64,000 nt of DNA from Melampsora larici-populina 98AG31 (GCF_000204055.1 NW_006768794.1:475513-539512); one strand, 5' to 3'. Positions 33,646-46,772 are shown, counted from the first letter of the stretch. Notes: generated by a model not told the origin, from the sequence alone. Numbers and translations are program-made.

Positions 33646-34875
33646 ATGTAATCCGAATTTTTTTTATTGATGAATTTTTCAAAAAGAAATTTAATTGAAT
33701 GATTTCTTTGAAAAATTCTTGTTTACGGTTTGTAACTTTTTTTGATTTTGATTTTGATTTGAATGATCTGGTTTTGTGTTTTGTGTGGTTGATTTGATTA
33801 ACTTTTTTTAGGGTGATGATTGAAATATTCCAAGTGTATTTGTTAAAGGAAAAGTAGTGGGTAGTGCAAGAAAAAGTTTGTTTTAAGAATTCTTTTTTCT
33901 CTTGGTTGTGATAGAAGTGTTTTTTTCTGTGATTTTTCAGTCCTCATTTTTTCTTGTTTTCTTGTTTTCTTTTCCTTTTTCTCTCTCTTTCTCTTTAACA
34001 ATTGAGATTTGGATTGAAAATTGATTATAGATGATCATGGATTGCTTTTCTTTCTTTTATGATTATTTTGTAAGATTTCTTTATAATTTGATCAATAATT
34101 ACTTGAATTTTTTTTAAACAAACATCTATCGCATCTTTTTCTTCAAGTGTGTTGTATATCATTCTAAGTAGAACAAACTGGGACCAATAGTGTAAGAATC
34201 GCTATAGATTCTCTATGAGATCTTACCAAGAACTTCCTACAGCACAATAAAAGGTTGTACTTTGGAAACCAATCTACCAGCTTTCTTCTGGACCGAATCT
34301 GATTATTTTTTCTTGTGAGCCTCATTATGATCAATCTTTTCTTTATTTCTAATCTCTTGAAAATAATATCAATACATACTTTATATCTTTTTCTACAATT
34401 TTAGTACATGACAATTCGAATTTCAAACCAAAAAAAAAAAACAAGAAGCTTTCAACTTTGTGTTCAAGAAAAGATCTCTTCATATAAATCCTTATTGTTT
34501 GTCCGTTAAGCAATTCCAGAGCCGTAATTAAAAAGTCATGAGTGATGAAGGTATTGATGAACGAGTCGACGGCGGACGTAGGATTCGTGTGATGCAGTAA
34601 ATCCGTATGCGCAGCGAGAATGTTAAAAAGTATGTAAAGAAATCTTAATGAAGCCTTGCCTACAGGAATATTAAGTTTAAGGCCAATTTAGTGATATATC
34701 TGGCTTAACACCTTTGACTTAAATTGATCACTTTGAATTATCTGAGTCACCAAGAATCAAAATATAAAATGAAAATTAATCCAATCAGCTTAGAAAATCA
34801 ACGTTTTTTGAAACACATGTTAACTTACAAAACCAACCCCCCAAAAAATCCTCAAAAAAAAAATGAAAAAAACCT
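33646..34875. other. AT-rich intergenic region
   Basis: Pyrimidine-rich and poly-A tracts, with no gene recognised. Confidence 0.45.
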
Positions 34876-35507
34876 TCAAGTTCCTCTAGTTTGATCCAAA
34901 ATCTTTTTAACAATTTCACCAAACTCTTCAAAAACCTTTCGATCCTCTAATCCAAACCTAATGCTTTCTTTTTGTCGATTCTTCTGATTCTGATTCTTTT
35001 GATGAATAAACGAACCTTGATCAAATTCGAATCCTACAAGTTCTTTAATTAATTCATGACGTAAATTCTCATTAGGTTCAAGATGAATTCGTTTTAAAGT
35101 TTCTTTAAATGAATCAGAAGAAGATCTTAAAAAAGTTCTAAATTCGATGCAAGTCACTAAAAAGACCACAAAAACCAAGAGAACCGTTCATAAAATCAAA
35201 ATATCAGTTCGATTTTCAAGTTTTGACCGATTTCATTTTTTTGGGCGGGGAGATTGTGGTCATTTACCAATTCTTTCCCATTCGAATTTCCTCAAAGGTT
35301 TAATTTCATCTCTACGTAACGGATCATAAAAAACAGAACACTGTGCTTCATCTAGTTCAGGCCAACGTAAATCTTTGAGCCGTTTCAATGGTCTTTCTTC
35401 TTGCAGGATTTCTTCTTTAGGTTCTTCTATAGGTTGGGTTTCTTGTGATTTGATTCGGTTGATGGTTTCTTCATTCTTGGATCTCGTTCCTGGACAATTG
35501 GTTTGTT
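34876..35507 (-). CDS. Hypothetical charged protein, 5' end unresolved
   Basis: At least two exons: 35507-35268 and 35156-34876. The 111-nt intron (GTAAAT...TTTTAG) restores the frame. An acceptor TTTTAG precedes 35507, so at least one earlier exon exists that I could not place. The visible 173 residues are hydrophilic and charged. They read, for example, LKRLKDLRWPELDEAQCSVF, then YDPLRRDEIKPLRKFEWERI, FRTFLRSSSDSFKETLKRI and DRKVFEEFGEIVKKILDQTR. No signal peptide, membrane span or known motif is visible. The splice continuity and codon-like composition make it likely to be a real gene. Confidence 0.6.
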
Positions 35508-36181
35508 CTAAAATTAGAAAAAAACAGAATTCAGTATGGTTGGTTTACTTCAAGGTTCTGAAAGAAAAAGAGTAACAAACGTTTGTGTAAGTTGAAACAT
35601 TTCACTGAACAACTGGAAACCAAAAAAATCAAAAAAGTCGGTTCAACTTGATTAGAAATTCTTTTTAAATAGGTTGAATGCGATTCTTTTGGTGTTGAGA
35701 AAAGAAATTAAAGAATTGGTTCGAAACTTAACTATGGAATTTGATCAATTGGACATGAATATTTTTTACTTTGAATTTCACATATACTACATTTGATTTG
35801 ATGAGTTTGTTTCTTTTTATTTTGGTTGGTTGGTTTCATCTTATCTTAACAATGAAAACGAAGTAAGCAAATCGTTAAATTGTGAAGAGAAAAAATGTTT
35901 ATTTGATTTGAGAATACGGGATTGCTTGAAATTTCCAAAACTTTCAACTTTTTTTGTACTTTTTCTTGGTGTGTGTGTCGGGGTCCGGAGAGTACCGAGC
36001 AGTGGTGTCAGCGGGCTCGGGTAAGTACCGTGTCGTTAACTTTCAATCTGATCAACTTCCCGAATCCCAGGCTCAGAATTCTAAAATCCAATGCCATAGA
36101 AACTTCGAAAACCAAAAACCCAAAACTTCAACCAAGACAAGATAAATCCATACCATCGATCAAAAGCAAAACAAGTAAAGA
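35508..36181. other. Intergenic between divergent hypothetical genes
   Basis: It probably holds the missing first exon or exons of the minus-strand gene and the promoter of the plus-strand gene. The open frames at 35830-36194 overlap one another and have no recognisable features. Confidence 0.4.
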
Positions 36182-37088
36182 TGAGTGTAAGTGATCTTGA
36201 ACTCGATGAATCAACGACCGACATTCCCTAAATCAAACTGATTTAAATTCCGACCAATCTTCTTTCACACAGGATGATCGATTTACTTATATTCATCTTC
36301 CACATGAAACTTCTTTATGGTGTTATGTTGATGATCAAGTAGATTGGGCCATAGACTCTCTAGACGATCGTCAGTTTTTTTATATTCGGATTAACCATGA
36401 TCCATGAAACCCAAATCGTAATCAACATGTTTTTTTCGCGGGTTGGTATATATAGGTTTTGATCAATCAGTTTGGGATCTTATTCCACCTTATCAAAATG
36501 AAGATGATGAAGGTAGATTTCAAATCTCACTTTCGTATCCATATTTCTCATTTTCCAAACCCTTAATCCTAACCTAAACCGAACCAGAAAATGAAAAAAC
36601 TAATCAAAACTTCTTTCTTAGGTTTATTACCATCCAACGCCCATCCTTCATACCCCTACGGAAACCCGTACGAACAAAGCTCAAGTGTGTTATCGAATCC
36701 GATCCAATCCAGTCGTCTCTTACCCACGAATTCCTTAGTATCGGGTACCTCTTTACTTGCCACACCAAGTTTTATGAACCTGAACCATCCATCACATTGG
36801 AACGAATTAGCCATCGATAGTTTACTGAACCAAGCTAGTAATTCATCGAACCTGAATCTTTCAACCAGTTCTGATCAACTACTTGAACCTCAAAATCCTA
36901 ATACCACTGAATCTTCAAATCGGGCTCCTGTTCTTCCTACTCCTAATCATCCGAATCCTAATCCTAATAATCTTAATCAAACTCCTCGTACACCTGTTAG
37001 GATGGGAAATGGTGATTTGATTAATCCGACGTGGGATGAAGGGGTTGGGTCTGATGATAGTGATCAAGATTTGATTCCTCAAGTTTGA
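36182..37088 (+). CDS. Hypothetical Asn/Ser/Pro-rich protein (four exons)
   Basis: Predicted exons are 36182-36187, 36273-36369, 36456-36512 and 36622-37088. All introns are GT/AG, 85-109 nt, in phase, giving 208 aa. The N-terminal 55 residues look folded (FTYIHLPHETSLWCYVDDQV, WAIDSLDDRFDQSVWDL). The remainder is low complexity, rich in Asn, Ser and Pro (HPNPNPNNLNQTPRTPVRMG), with an acidic end (DEGVGSDDSDQDLIPQV). The first exon codes only Met-Ser and is a weak point; the gene could start further upstream. I do not recognise the family. The disordered tail would suit a nuclear or regulatory protein, but that is a guess. Confidence 0.6.
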
Positions 37089-38302
37089 AAAAAAACTTGA
37101 CAAGTTTTCTTTTCGAATACAAGGTAAAGAAAGGAATTATCAATTTTTGTATGATTAAGTTATTAAATTAAATGATAAATAGGAAGAAGTGTACTACAGA
37201 ACATAAAGAAACGTCAAAAAATGGGCAGGTGTTTGTTTTGAGTTGATAATTGAAAATCAGATTTAGACGACCAGACTATGAACGTTTGAATTTCTATTCC
37301 AATTGTCTGTTTGTAATTTTATTGATTGTGATATGTATCATGACCAGTCTGTTCGATTTCGATACCGTTAATCATGATCATGAAACAAAACTAAGAAGAT
37401 ATATAAATCATCAAAACTTCAAGATAGAAGTGGAGGCTATATTTCATTCATCGGATAAGTAAACTAGTTTGAAAATCAAAGTCAAGATAAGAAAGATTGA
37501 AGTCAAGATAAGAAAACAGATAGAAAGGATTTTCCATAGGTGTTTCGTTGAATATGCTTATGATGAACTTTGAAAGAGTTACTTATCTAGCTTATTTTAG
37601 TGTACTTTCTCAAATCACAGATTATCATTTACCCATATCTAAAAGTATAATCTTCAAAATCTCTATATGTGACTTCAACTTAATTGATCAAATTGTCCGT
37701 GAAGGGTTTTCAGAATTTGAGAAATTGATAGTTTAGTTGAACGATATGTATGCTGTGATTTATAAATTCAATTCAATCAAGGAGATCTATCAAATGAGTT
37801 TGAAGTTGGAAAGTCCAGAACCGGGTTTCGATAGAATATCTCAGTCTCTGATTCTCTGCTTAAGCTGACTTCTAGCTGGTGGAAGTCAAGTTAAGAAGGA
37901 ACTTGTTTGAGTAGACTTGATTTTTTTAAGAGATATAATCTTTTCGAAGAGCTTGAAAAGGAAAAGAAGTTGATCAGTTCGGGTAAAGTTTAGTAAGTTG
38001 GGAATTTGATGAACAGACTCAGAGAAATTGGTTAAAGAGGAAATCGAAAGATAAGACTGGTGAATTGAGCAGATCGGTTAATCAACTTACAGATTAAAGA
38101 TTCTGAATTATGACGTGGTGTTCTGTTAAACTTACGGTCGATGATGTCATTGGGTTTTCATCAAGAACTTTAAACTTCAGATTCACTATTTAATGGCCTT
38201 CATCCTCTTCACCGATTCGTAATTCCTTCATCATCTTTCCTTTCCATTTCACTTCATCTTACTATAAGAACTGTTGTAAGAAAGATTTAGATATAAAACA
38301 AA
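37089..38302. other. Intergenic
   Basis: Includes a 70-codon frame at 37250-37462 with one hydrophobic stretch (CLFVILLIVICIMTSLFDF) and a 62-codon frame at 37548-37736. Neither has other support. Confidence 0.4.
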
Positions 38303-39480
38303 ATGGGGTTATTAGATCAAGTAAGTTTAACTTATCATTTTAAATCACGACTTCTTTTTATCAAATCTTTCAATACCATTCATCATTCTTTAGACTTTGG
38401 CCTTTATTTTTTTTGTGAAGAACCGACACTTTCTTTGTTCTTCTTGGTTTCATTGCTTCATTGTTTTTTTTGTCAACAGATCTTGTTATTGTTGGATTTT
38501 GATTTGATTTGATTTCTGATTTTTATTTTCGTGTAGGCTAAAGAATTTGTTGGATCTGAAGAAGGAAAATCGATGATGAACAAAATCAGAGGACAAGGTA
38601 AAGAAATCAATCGGATTTACTTGTTTTTTTCTAAACTAAGAAGTGATTGTTGATTCATTTGTTCTGTTTTCGCTGGATTTTCTTGGAATTTGTTTTGTCA
38701 AGGTGTTGGAGGAGCTCAAGAAGATAACAGTTGAGTACACTTTCTGAGTTGTTCTGTTTTTATCAAAAGAAATTTGATCTCATGAGTTTTGGTTCTTAGG
38801 TTATGGATCCGGTATGGGTCGTCAATCTAATCAAAGCATGAACGATGATTCCATGATGGGTAATAACAGTTTGAGTCTTCAAGATTTTTTTCCTTCTCCC
38901 ATCACCATGATTGATAACCAACAGAAACATGAAATTGTTTAACTTTTTGTTTCTTTTGGAATGAAATTTGATTAGATTATCAAAAGAACAATGATAATGA
39001 TTATCAAAGTAACGATAGTTGAGTGATCCGCAGATTGATTCAAAACAATTCTTAAGCTAGATTAGTACTTAAAGATTTCTTTCCCCATTTAGATTACAAT
39101 TCCAACATGCGTCAAAACCAAAGCCAAGGAGGTCTTGGTGATATGAATTCGAATTCGAATCAAACCAGTTCAAACAATGACGATTATTCTTCTCGTTCTA
39201 ATACCGGTCTCAACAATGATGAATATTCTTCTCGTTCTAATGATGGTATGGGAACTAGATCTGGTGTTTCAAGTGGTGGAGTTAATGATAGTTATCAATG
39301 TGATTCCATTTCCTTTTCTTCATCTCATTCCTTAAACCAAACCGATCTGATCTTCTTTCTTTCTTTGTAGCGGTTGGTTCTGGTGGTTATGGTACAAATG
39401 ATCAAGGAGATTCGTTTTCGAGAAACAATCAATCAGGTTTTAATAATGAAGATTTGAATTCTTCTTCTGGCACTTATTAA
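38303..39480 (+). CDS. Small hydrophilic Asn/Ser-rich protein with microexons (seven exons)
   Basis: Predicted exons are 38303-38320, 38537-38597, 38703-38729, 38800-38859, 38976-39017, 39093-39290 and 39371-39480. Every intron has GT/AG ends and phases agree throughout, giving 171 aa. The N-terminus MGLLDQAKEFVGSEEGKSM can form an amphipathic helix. The rest is repetitive and hydrophilic, with DDYSSRSNTGLNN / DEYSSRSNDGMG repeats and Gly/Ser/Asn-rich ends. No membrane span or catalytic motif is present. The composition resembles fungal stress-type disordered proteins (MGLLD...-type small hydrophilins), offered only as an analogy. Four of the seven exons are 60 nt or shorter, so ORF-based gene finding would fail here. 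Confidence 0.68.
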
Positions 39481-40867
39481 TTCTCAAAGCTTCATTTCTT
39501 GAGCTTTTGAAGATCATGCGTTTCAAAATTGAATTGTATCTTTTCTTCTTTGTAGCTTTATGATTAGATAAAAAGATTGAAATCAAGATCGATCAGCTTG
39601 TATTCATTACTAGTTATTATTGATTGCTGATTATTATTGAAAGTTCAAGGCTCTCAATCTGTGCTTTTTTGTCTGCTTTACTTTGAGCGTTTGGTGCATA
39701 GAAGAGATGAGCAGATCGAGTCACTAGCTTTCTAAAAAGAACCATCATGGAAAGGTTGATGTAAGGATTATAACTACTAGGCTTGATGAATCTTACCCAG
39801 TGTGTCTCTTTGATTATGCGTCCTATCCTAAGAAGTGAACTTGGTTGAAGATTGGTAGATCTTTCTCTAGAGATCTATATGGGATGCTTGGTATGACTCT
39901 GAGTTGACTGACTGAGTTCAGATAAGAATCATGAAATTCAACTGTTTACTCAGCTAGATTGATTTCTCTTATTCAGTTGCTATTCAGTAAATATTAGCCA
40001 GATTATACGGTGTTGAGGTTGGTATTGCATATGATGAAATTGTATGTTTCAAGAGTGAAGGACTGGATCATAAATTCGACTGATTTTCCATGGGCACTAG
40101 GAGCGCGCTTCTAGATACGAGAATAGGTCACAGGCGCCTTAAAGTGACATAGTGACAACGAACATGAGTAAGCCCCGTGCTACGATATGATTTCACACCT
40201 TCTCCTTGGGAAATGGCCTCTTTACCATCAACGCTCTTTACCATCAAGATGATTCTTGATATATTCAGTAAAGCATTTGAACTTCAGGTTCTTCCCGGTT
40301 TTAGAATCCTTTTTACTCAAAGATTCAAGAACCGTTTCTTCAAAGTATTCTTCTGATTCTTATCATCATATTTTCTGGTTAATTCTCTCTCGTGTGAGTT
40401 TACCCGAGTCATCTCAGCGCCCAAAACCTATTCTTGGTTTAGATCGTTATCTTAACTTGAAGTGTAAGTCTGAACCCGAAAGGTGGTTTAGCTGGTGAGC
40501 ATCAGGTTGTGACCTGATTCGATGCATTCTATTTTGATAAAGCCCGCGCATCCGAAACTTCTTGGTAAGCCAGGCAGCTAATTAATCGTAGGCTCTAGCT
40601 GGCTCTGGATATTCGACACGAACTGATATCGATCTTCCTTTAACTATTGACCTAGAGCCCTCAATTACATTAGTCATATATTCTTGGTCGGGCCCAGCCG
40701 GAGTTTCTTCCAAATAGAACCTCAGATGGATTCCGCGGTGATTTCTTTAATTCCAAAGACTCAATAGACGATCGTATCACGGTTGTTCCATAGTCAAGGT
40801 TTAATTTTTCCAAAGGATACCATTTTGTTCGCGCGTCTGAGTCTTTGCGGGAGAAGTCTCAGGCGGC
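39481..40867. other. Intergenic
   Basis: An 80-codon frame at 40256-40498 has no recognisable features. No RNA gene or inverted repeat seen. Confidence 0.4.
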
Positions 40868-43302
40868 TTGACGAGACCGTTCTCGGGCAAGAGATCCAGC
40901 ACAAAATGCGATACATATAAACGCGACGTATCCTATATGCTATTCAGAATCATTGACACTCTTAATCCAGTCTTATTTTTTACTTCATTCACTTTCTACT
41001 CGGAAACGACAACTTCCTTCTTGGATATCTTTAATCCAACCTTGGCACAACAATCATTTCGCGATCAGATGTCGGACAATCTCATGGGTGGTGTGGTGAG
41101 TCTGCTGAGCTCAGTCAGTAATACCACTCATCCCTACGCAAAGGTTGCGGATCATCTTGCTGCGATTGTCACAGTGAGTGAAAGACTCGAATCCAGAGAT
41201 CAATCAGAGCTTCCAATTTTTAACTTTGTGATTCGATTCAAATGATCTCAGCCACCCGAGAGACCTACGTGGGCCAAAGTGATCACCGCCGCAAATATCG
41301 TAGCAAACCTTTGGTGAGTTCATTGACGCTTAAAATGATGGTTAGTTAGCTAGTCTTGAAGGATCATAGCTTACAAATGGACTGCCCAATTTGCGTAGGA
41401 TGCTTTCAGCCGCGGTGTCTACATGCGTGATGCGAAAGCGAATCGGAACGTTTTCTCTCGGAAACATCACAAATTGTATGATGGAGATCTCAGGTTAGTT
41501 TACAGCAGAATCAGGAGCTGATCATGGACCTTTCAAATATCATAGATAATCTTGTGCGGCCCAATGCATGTGTCTGTTTTGCATTGGGTATCATAGGTCT
41601 CTCCACTTGTCAGTAGCTTCTTGAATTATAGCTTACACACACATCTCAAGATGTTAATTGATCACCTTGGAGGATTTTTTTAGTAACGATCATTCAATTT
41701 ACGTGGGATTTGGTGGCCGAGGCTAGACATACGGTATTACCAGGACGGTTGGCATTGCCTGGAAGCAAATTTTTGTTCAAGTGGGCTGGAAGTTGGTGAG
41801 CTGCTACTGAACTCGAGTACATATGGCAAACCAATGAAAGCCTTGTTTTGATGAAGTCTGGATCTTTTTAGTTGTTTTTCTTGGAGTACTGCAGCTCATC
41901 AGATTTGCGGTAAGTGGGATCCACCTTGGCGACCGAACATGATGGCTCAAGGATCTCCAAGCCAAGTTCCTCGTTCAGTTGTGTGGACAATCAACATCAC
42001 GTTTACAGTTTTGACTGCTGTGGTCTTCACATGTGCGTCTGCAACTGAAACTCCAATGAAGGTAACTCCAAGAGAACTGTTAGCTAATGTAGAAATTGAG
42101 ATTAGCCATCACGACCGTATATTCTTTGGGAGAAGTCAGTATACAAAAGGCAACGTCGTCCACGTCCAACGTCGTGGAGAAGTTCAGAGCACTAGATGCC
42201 AGTGGTGATCAGTTCAGTCTGACCGAGGCTTTGAGGCTCTTGCAGCCATTACTCGGTCTTTCAAGTGTATTGGTGAGATCATGTTTACGCTGTTTTTTTG
42301 CATCATGGAGCTGATAGGTTGGTATCTTGATTTCATTATACAGGAGCAAATGTCGTTTTATATGAAGCTCGGAGCACTGTTATGGATTATCTGGGATTGT
42401 CTTGATGTGGTTGTGAGTGATATCACTTCGTTACGAATCTGATACTATATGTTTTGCTAACCTTCAGTTTTCCATAGATCCAATTTTTTAATATTCAACT
42501 CACAATTCAACAAAAGCGAAAACTTGGATGTAAGATTGGTGTCTGGGATACGTTACGTCAGATCATGACAAAGAATTCCAATATATCAAGCCAAACAATC
42601 GATTATGTTCATGAACAAAATATCATGATCATCATCTCTGGCATAATATTGATTGCCTGTCTCATTCTGGTGCCCGTGTTGATCTGGACAGTGAGTAGAA
42701 CAACCATTTTGGCTTCAGCCTTGAGTTCTACTTATTTTGATTTCTGGATGTAGTATATCAATAGCTCAATAGATGAGGTATTAACAGCGAATTTCGTCCT
42801 GATAAACGACTTGGTATGAAACGTTACTTCAATTATGACCTGTCTCCTATTGTCATTGATATCATATTGATTTTTTACGCTAGTCTATAAGCTGCCTTAT
42901 AACCCTTATTGGAAATGTGTAAGCTCATTTCAATGCTTTGTCAGGATGACAGCTCAAAACAAAGAGTACCATGCACTGAGACCATACTATTTTATATATA
43001 TGTCTTCTAGTCTTATGTTTAAGATACTATCACAAACAATGCGATTTTACAGGTCCAAAAGAAACCCAGAAAAAACATTCACAACTTCAGACGAATTAAG
43101 GATGAGAAAAAGTATATTTTGTTCCAATAGACAAGTAAAACAAGATGAACCTTCAATCTTCTTACCTCCTGAAAATTTAGAAGATCCAGAAGCTCAAATC
43201 TCTGAATCTTGTGAGTGGACGGAAACAAAGGCAGAAGAGATTTCTATTGTAACAGCTGTAGATCCACCTACTCCAATTTCTGTCAGATCGTTTGACAAGT
43301 AA
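40868..43302 (+). CDS. Multipass membrane protein, about seven TM spans (twelve exons)
   Basis: Predicted exons are 40868-41173, 41252-41313, 41399-41493, 41546-41596, 41684-41795, 41872-42032, 42106-42272, 42344-42412, 42478-42690, 42754-42813, 42884-42918 and 43053-43302. The sum is an exact multiple of three, with no stop inside, giving 526 aa (502 if translation starts at ATG 40940). Hydrophobic segments include ITAANIVANLWMLSAAVSTC, ACVCFALGIIGVTIIQFTW, VVWTINITFTVLTAVVF, GALLWIIWDCLDVVIQFF, IMIIISGIILIACLILVPVL and LSISCLITLIGNV. The C-terminal tail of about 85 residues is charged and presumably cytosolic. The topology resembles a seven-TM receptor-like protein, but no pheromone-receptor, GPCR or transporter signature is visible. 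The exon joins at 42032/42106 and 42918/43053 are the least certain. Confidence 0.72.
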
Positions 43303-44318
43303 AACTGAGGCTTTGCTTTGATTCAAGTAAACCTCCAGCCTTCCAATCTCTACTCAACAGTGTCTTGGGGTGGTGTTTTGTTTTTAATTATCTGTTTCTA
43401 TTGTATTCATCTCACTTATCATGTATTGTAATCTAATGTGTAGACTATGTGATACTAGGTTTTTCCTAGCCAAACCTGAAGTATCTGTATATGAACACTC
43501 TAGGTTATTGGGGCAGGGGGCTTGTCCAGGCTTCTGGATAGCTCCTAGTGAACATACTGAAAAAAATGTCCCAAAGTTTATTCATACCTGAATTTGAGGC
43601 TTACGAACGCCAAGAATACCTTTTTTTGCTGGTATCATTCCAGGAAGCTTTTTGATTTCCTTTTTCAAAATTTGTTCCAAGGTCCATAACATCAAGCATG
43701 AAAAACTATTGTCTTTACCCGTTTTGCAACAATAAAAACCTCAAAACAAACAAATACGCCAGAATTTTTACACACTATAAGTGGACACAAAAGCGACTGA
43801 TTTTTTTTGCCTGAATTGATAGAAGGTATGACTATTATGAAAGGAGTGGTCAAATCATCTCAGATGTTGGTAGAAGTGACATTCAATGTATACAAAATGT
43901 GATGGATGTAAAAATTGTTTTTGGCAGGGTGGTATGATCAAAAATGATGGTCAAAGACTTCTCACACTCATACCTCTGAATTTGTTATGATCCAAATGCA
44001 ATGTAGGCAAAATCCCTATTTTGTTGATTACAGGACAAAGAATTCAAAGTAAAAACATACCCTTTTTGTCAGTATGTTACCTGGGAGCTATCTGGGTTCC
44101 TTCTCCTCCCCATGGGCTAGAGGAAGGTAGGAGTATCAAGGACCGTAGACAAGAGAGTTCTGAACAGTAGGCTACTCGCTCCCTCACTACACATTACTAC
44201 ATCTTACTATACTTACAACTATGCCTTAGTGTAGTGTAAGTACTATATCATTCAGACCTTACCTACTAAAATAGAAGTTATATCTGCATAACTCACTCTC
44301 ATTTTGTTCCCTAAATTT
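43303..44318. other. Intergenic
   Basis: 3' flank of the membrane-protein gene and AT-rich sequence without recognisable genes. Confidence 0.45.
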
Positions 44319-45297
44319 TGTGGTGATCAATTCATAGGGTTCATCAAGAAAAATCAAAAAATGATCACATCAGTAGTTAATTTGGGAGTTTTAGGCCAAA
44401 AGTCCTGTTTTTCATATTTTTTTAATATATTATTTCAATTTGATTATAAATTGTTCTTGAATAATCATCAGTTATTTAAATCATAGTTATTTAATTTGAA
44501 TCATAAGATCATAATTGAAAAGAAGAAAGATAATGAAATCCATAAAGGAGTCAAAAATGTAGGTATATTAGATGGTAAATGGGGTATTAGTAATTGATTT
44601 GAAGGTTCAGGAAGTTTTAATTATGAGCAAGCATAATCACATTATTCATCATCAACTTTTATCTTGAGGATTGATAAGAGAGGAGTGAAGTTATTCAAGA
44701 AAGACATAAATTTGAGGATGGTAAACAAGGGTACTACAGGATTTATAGATATGTAATGATGTGATTGAGGGATTTGATGGTTCCAAGAGTTTTAGAATGA
44801 TTGTTTTAGAGTTATTCTTATGAAAAGATTGATCAACAATGATCTTATGATGTAGAAGAAATCAATATCAGACGTGAAAAGAGGTGAAAAGGTGTGAAAA
44901 TCATCAAAAATGATGGTTTTCAACTAATTACATATGTCAAAGCTGTTCAGATCAGTATGGATAATATCCCAGTTGATGCAAAAGGTTTCATTTAATAATG
45001 CACAGCCTTTGAACCACTAGTAACAGAAGATGTGTGAAAGTGTTATAAGGAATCAAAGAAAATGGTCTGAATTTTGACTTTTGCACTTACATACACACAT
45101 GTGACAACATTTACATGACAAAACACTTATTTTATCAATCTTTACAACTCAATAAATTATTCATCACATGTCAGAAGTGTGTCATATTTGACCAATCAAT
45201 GATCCATCTTATGAGATCCAAAAGATGAGCTTTAGTAATCAAAAATTGGAGTACTTTACAAAAAATTAGAATTCTAACATTGGTTTTCAGCTATCCA
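44319..45297 (-). repeat. Truncated copy B of the 1.6-kb TGT...ACA repeat family
   Basis: The left end TGTGGTGATCAATTCATAGG matches the left end of the copy at 61077 (TGTGGTGATCGATTTATGGG). Homology continues through CAACTAATTACATATGTCAAA, here shortened, and ACTCAATAAATTATTCATCAC, and stops abruptly after GGTTTTCAGCTA near 45297. The far end is missing. Confidence 0.7.
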
Positions 45298-45805
45298 ATT
45301 ATCAAAGGCGGGGAAAAGTTGGGCTCTTACTAGGGTAGAAGATGGTTTTGTGTCCCATCCTCTAGGATATTTCACTGGTGCTTGCCCAAACTGAGCCTTA
45401 GTGAGAAAAACCTAACTCATGATAGATTTTTGTAACCACAATGAGCAGGTAAGGACAATACAAATAATAGTGCCAAACGTAACTACAGATGGTGGTGTGG
45501 GGTGGCTTTTTTGAGGGCAGGGGAAGTTCAAACAACTGGTATCTTCTCCAAACTACCCAAAGCTATTCAAAACCTCAAATATATTTCTAAAAAACCAGGC
45601 CTAGTTTGATATAAACAATGAGAAAACAACCCTCTCCAATAGCATGATGAGACTGGTAGAGTATGAAGAAACTAATGAGAAAAGACAAATAAGAAAGAAA
45701 GACAACTCAAATCTAAACCTCAAATCTAAATCCTGTTGTAACTAGTCTAACCTAAAGCTGTCAAGTATGTGATTGTACATGTGACACCTTGTATAATGCC
45801 ACTCC
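45298..45805. other. Intergenic
   Basis: No gene or repeat boundary recognised. Confidence 0.4.
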
Positions 45806-45994
45806 TCAAGCTGAAAGAATCATACCTTTATCACCGGCCAAAGATTCCAAAGTCCTCAACAAGATGTTGTAAGAGGGACTTGCCAATGGCACTCTACGCC
45901 GGTACCAGGCTGCTGCTTGTGCAGCAGCTGCGTCTTCTTCAATGTCATCTTCACAAAGGTCATTGAGAAATGCTGCAAGTTGGTCTGGATCCAT
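45806..45994 (-). pseudogene. N-terminal fragment of a putative PIF/Harbinger-type transposase
   Basis: From ATG 45994 the minus strand reads MDPDQLAAFLNDLCEDDIEE, then DAAAAQAAAWYRRRVPLASP and SYNILLRTLESLAGDKG, and stops after 62 residues. An acidic, Ala-rich start followed by a basic patch is a usual opening for fungal DDE_4 (Harbinger-like) transposases, but the catalytic domain is absent. The neighbouring sequence at 46170-46240 contains GGGGGCTCTGTTTGGCAG, which resembles PIF/Harbinger terminal repeats, and ends in a G-run. The family assignment is tentative. Confidence 0.42.
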
Positions 45995-46596
45995 GATGAG
46001 TATGATTCTGAAAGGAATTGACAATTTGAAATGTATGATGAACTATATGTGTGAAGTTGAGTAGATATGTGTTTGAGTCCAAGCATACAAGAAGACTTCA
46101 ATTGGGGATTTGCGTAAATTTAAGTGCTCCGCTGTAAAGACATGCTTTTTGACCCCCTACATTTGAGAATCATTTTGGGGGCTCTGTTTGGCAGCCCTCA
46201 AAATACAAGCTCCGTTGGAGATGCTCTGAGGGGGGGATTAGTGTTATAATAAGCCTAATACCTGATGTGTATGTTTGTATTGTAATGTCTGCGCAAATGG
46301 GTATCAGGAGTTGGAGAAGTCTATGCAGACTTCTCCCTTCCATACCTTTCCCTATCCCTCACCAAGTTCATAAAAACCTCAAGAATTCCTAATGTTGACA
46401 TGACAAACCTAAGGATCCAGAATCTAACATGACTCCACTATCCATTGATGTGGCTCAAAGAGCCCTCTTAGGCCCGAGAAAAATACACTTGATAGAGTTC
46501 CATCACTCACATGAAGGCTATCACACATTTTGGCAAAGCTCGTTTCACAACGTCGGTCATGAAATCCTTGTCAATATTTCTAGAAGACTTGCCTTC

Positions 46597-46772
46597 TCAC
46601 ACTTAACAAATGTCCAACCTTTGGTCAGCAATAGTTCAATTTCTGGCACATGAATCAGAATACTCTGTACTCTATGTTTGAGTTGACTCGATCACACTTA
46701 ACAAATGTCCAACCTTTGGTCAGCAATAGTTCAATTTCTGGCACATGAATCAGAATACTCTGTACTCTATGT
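46597..46772 (+). repeat. Direct tandem duplication of an 81-bp segment
   Basis: 46597-46677 is repeated identically at 46692-46772, separated by 14 bp. The surrounding region is intergenic. The lack of mismatches implies a recent local duplication or an assembly artefact. Confidence 0.93.
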
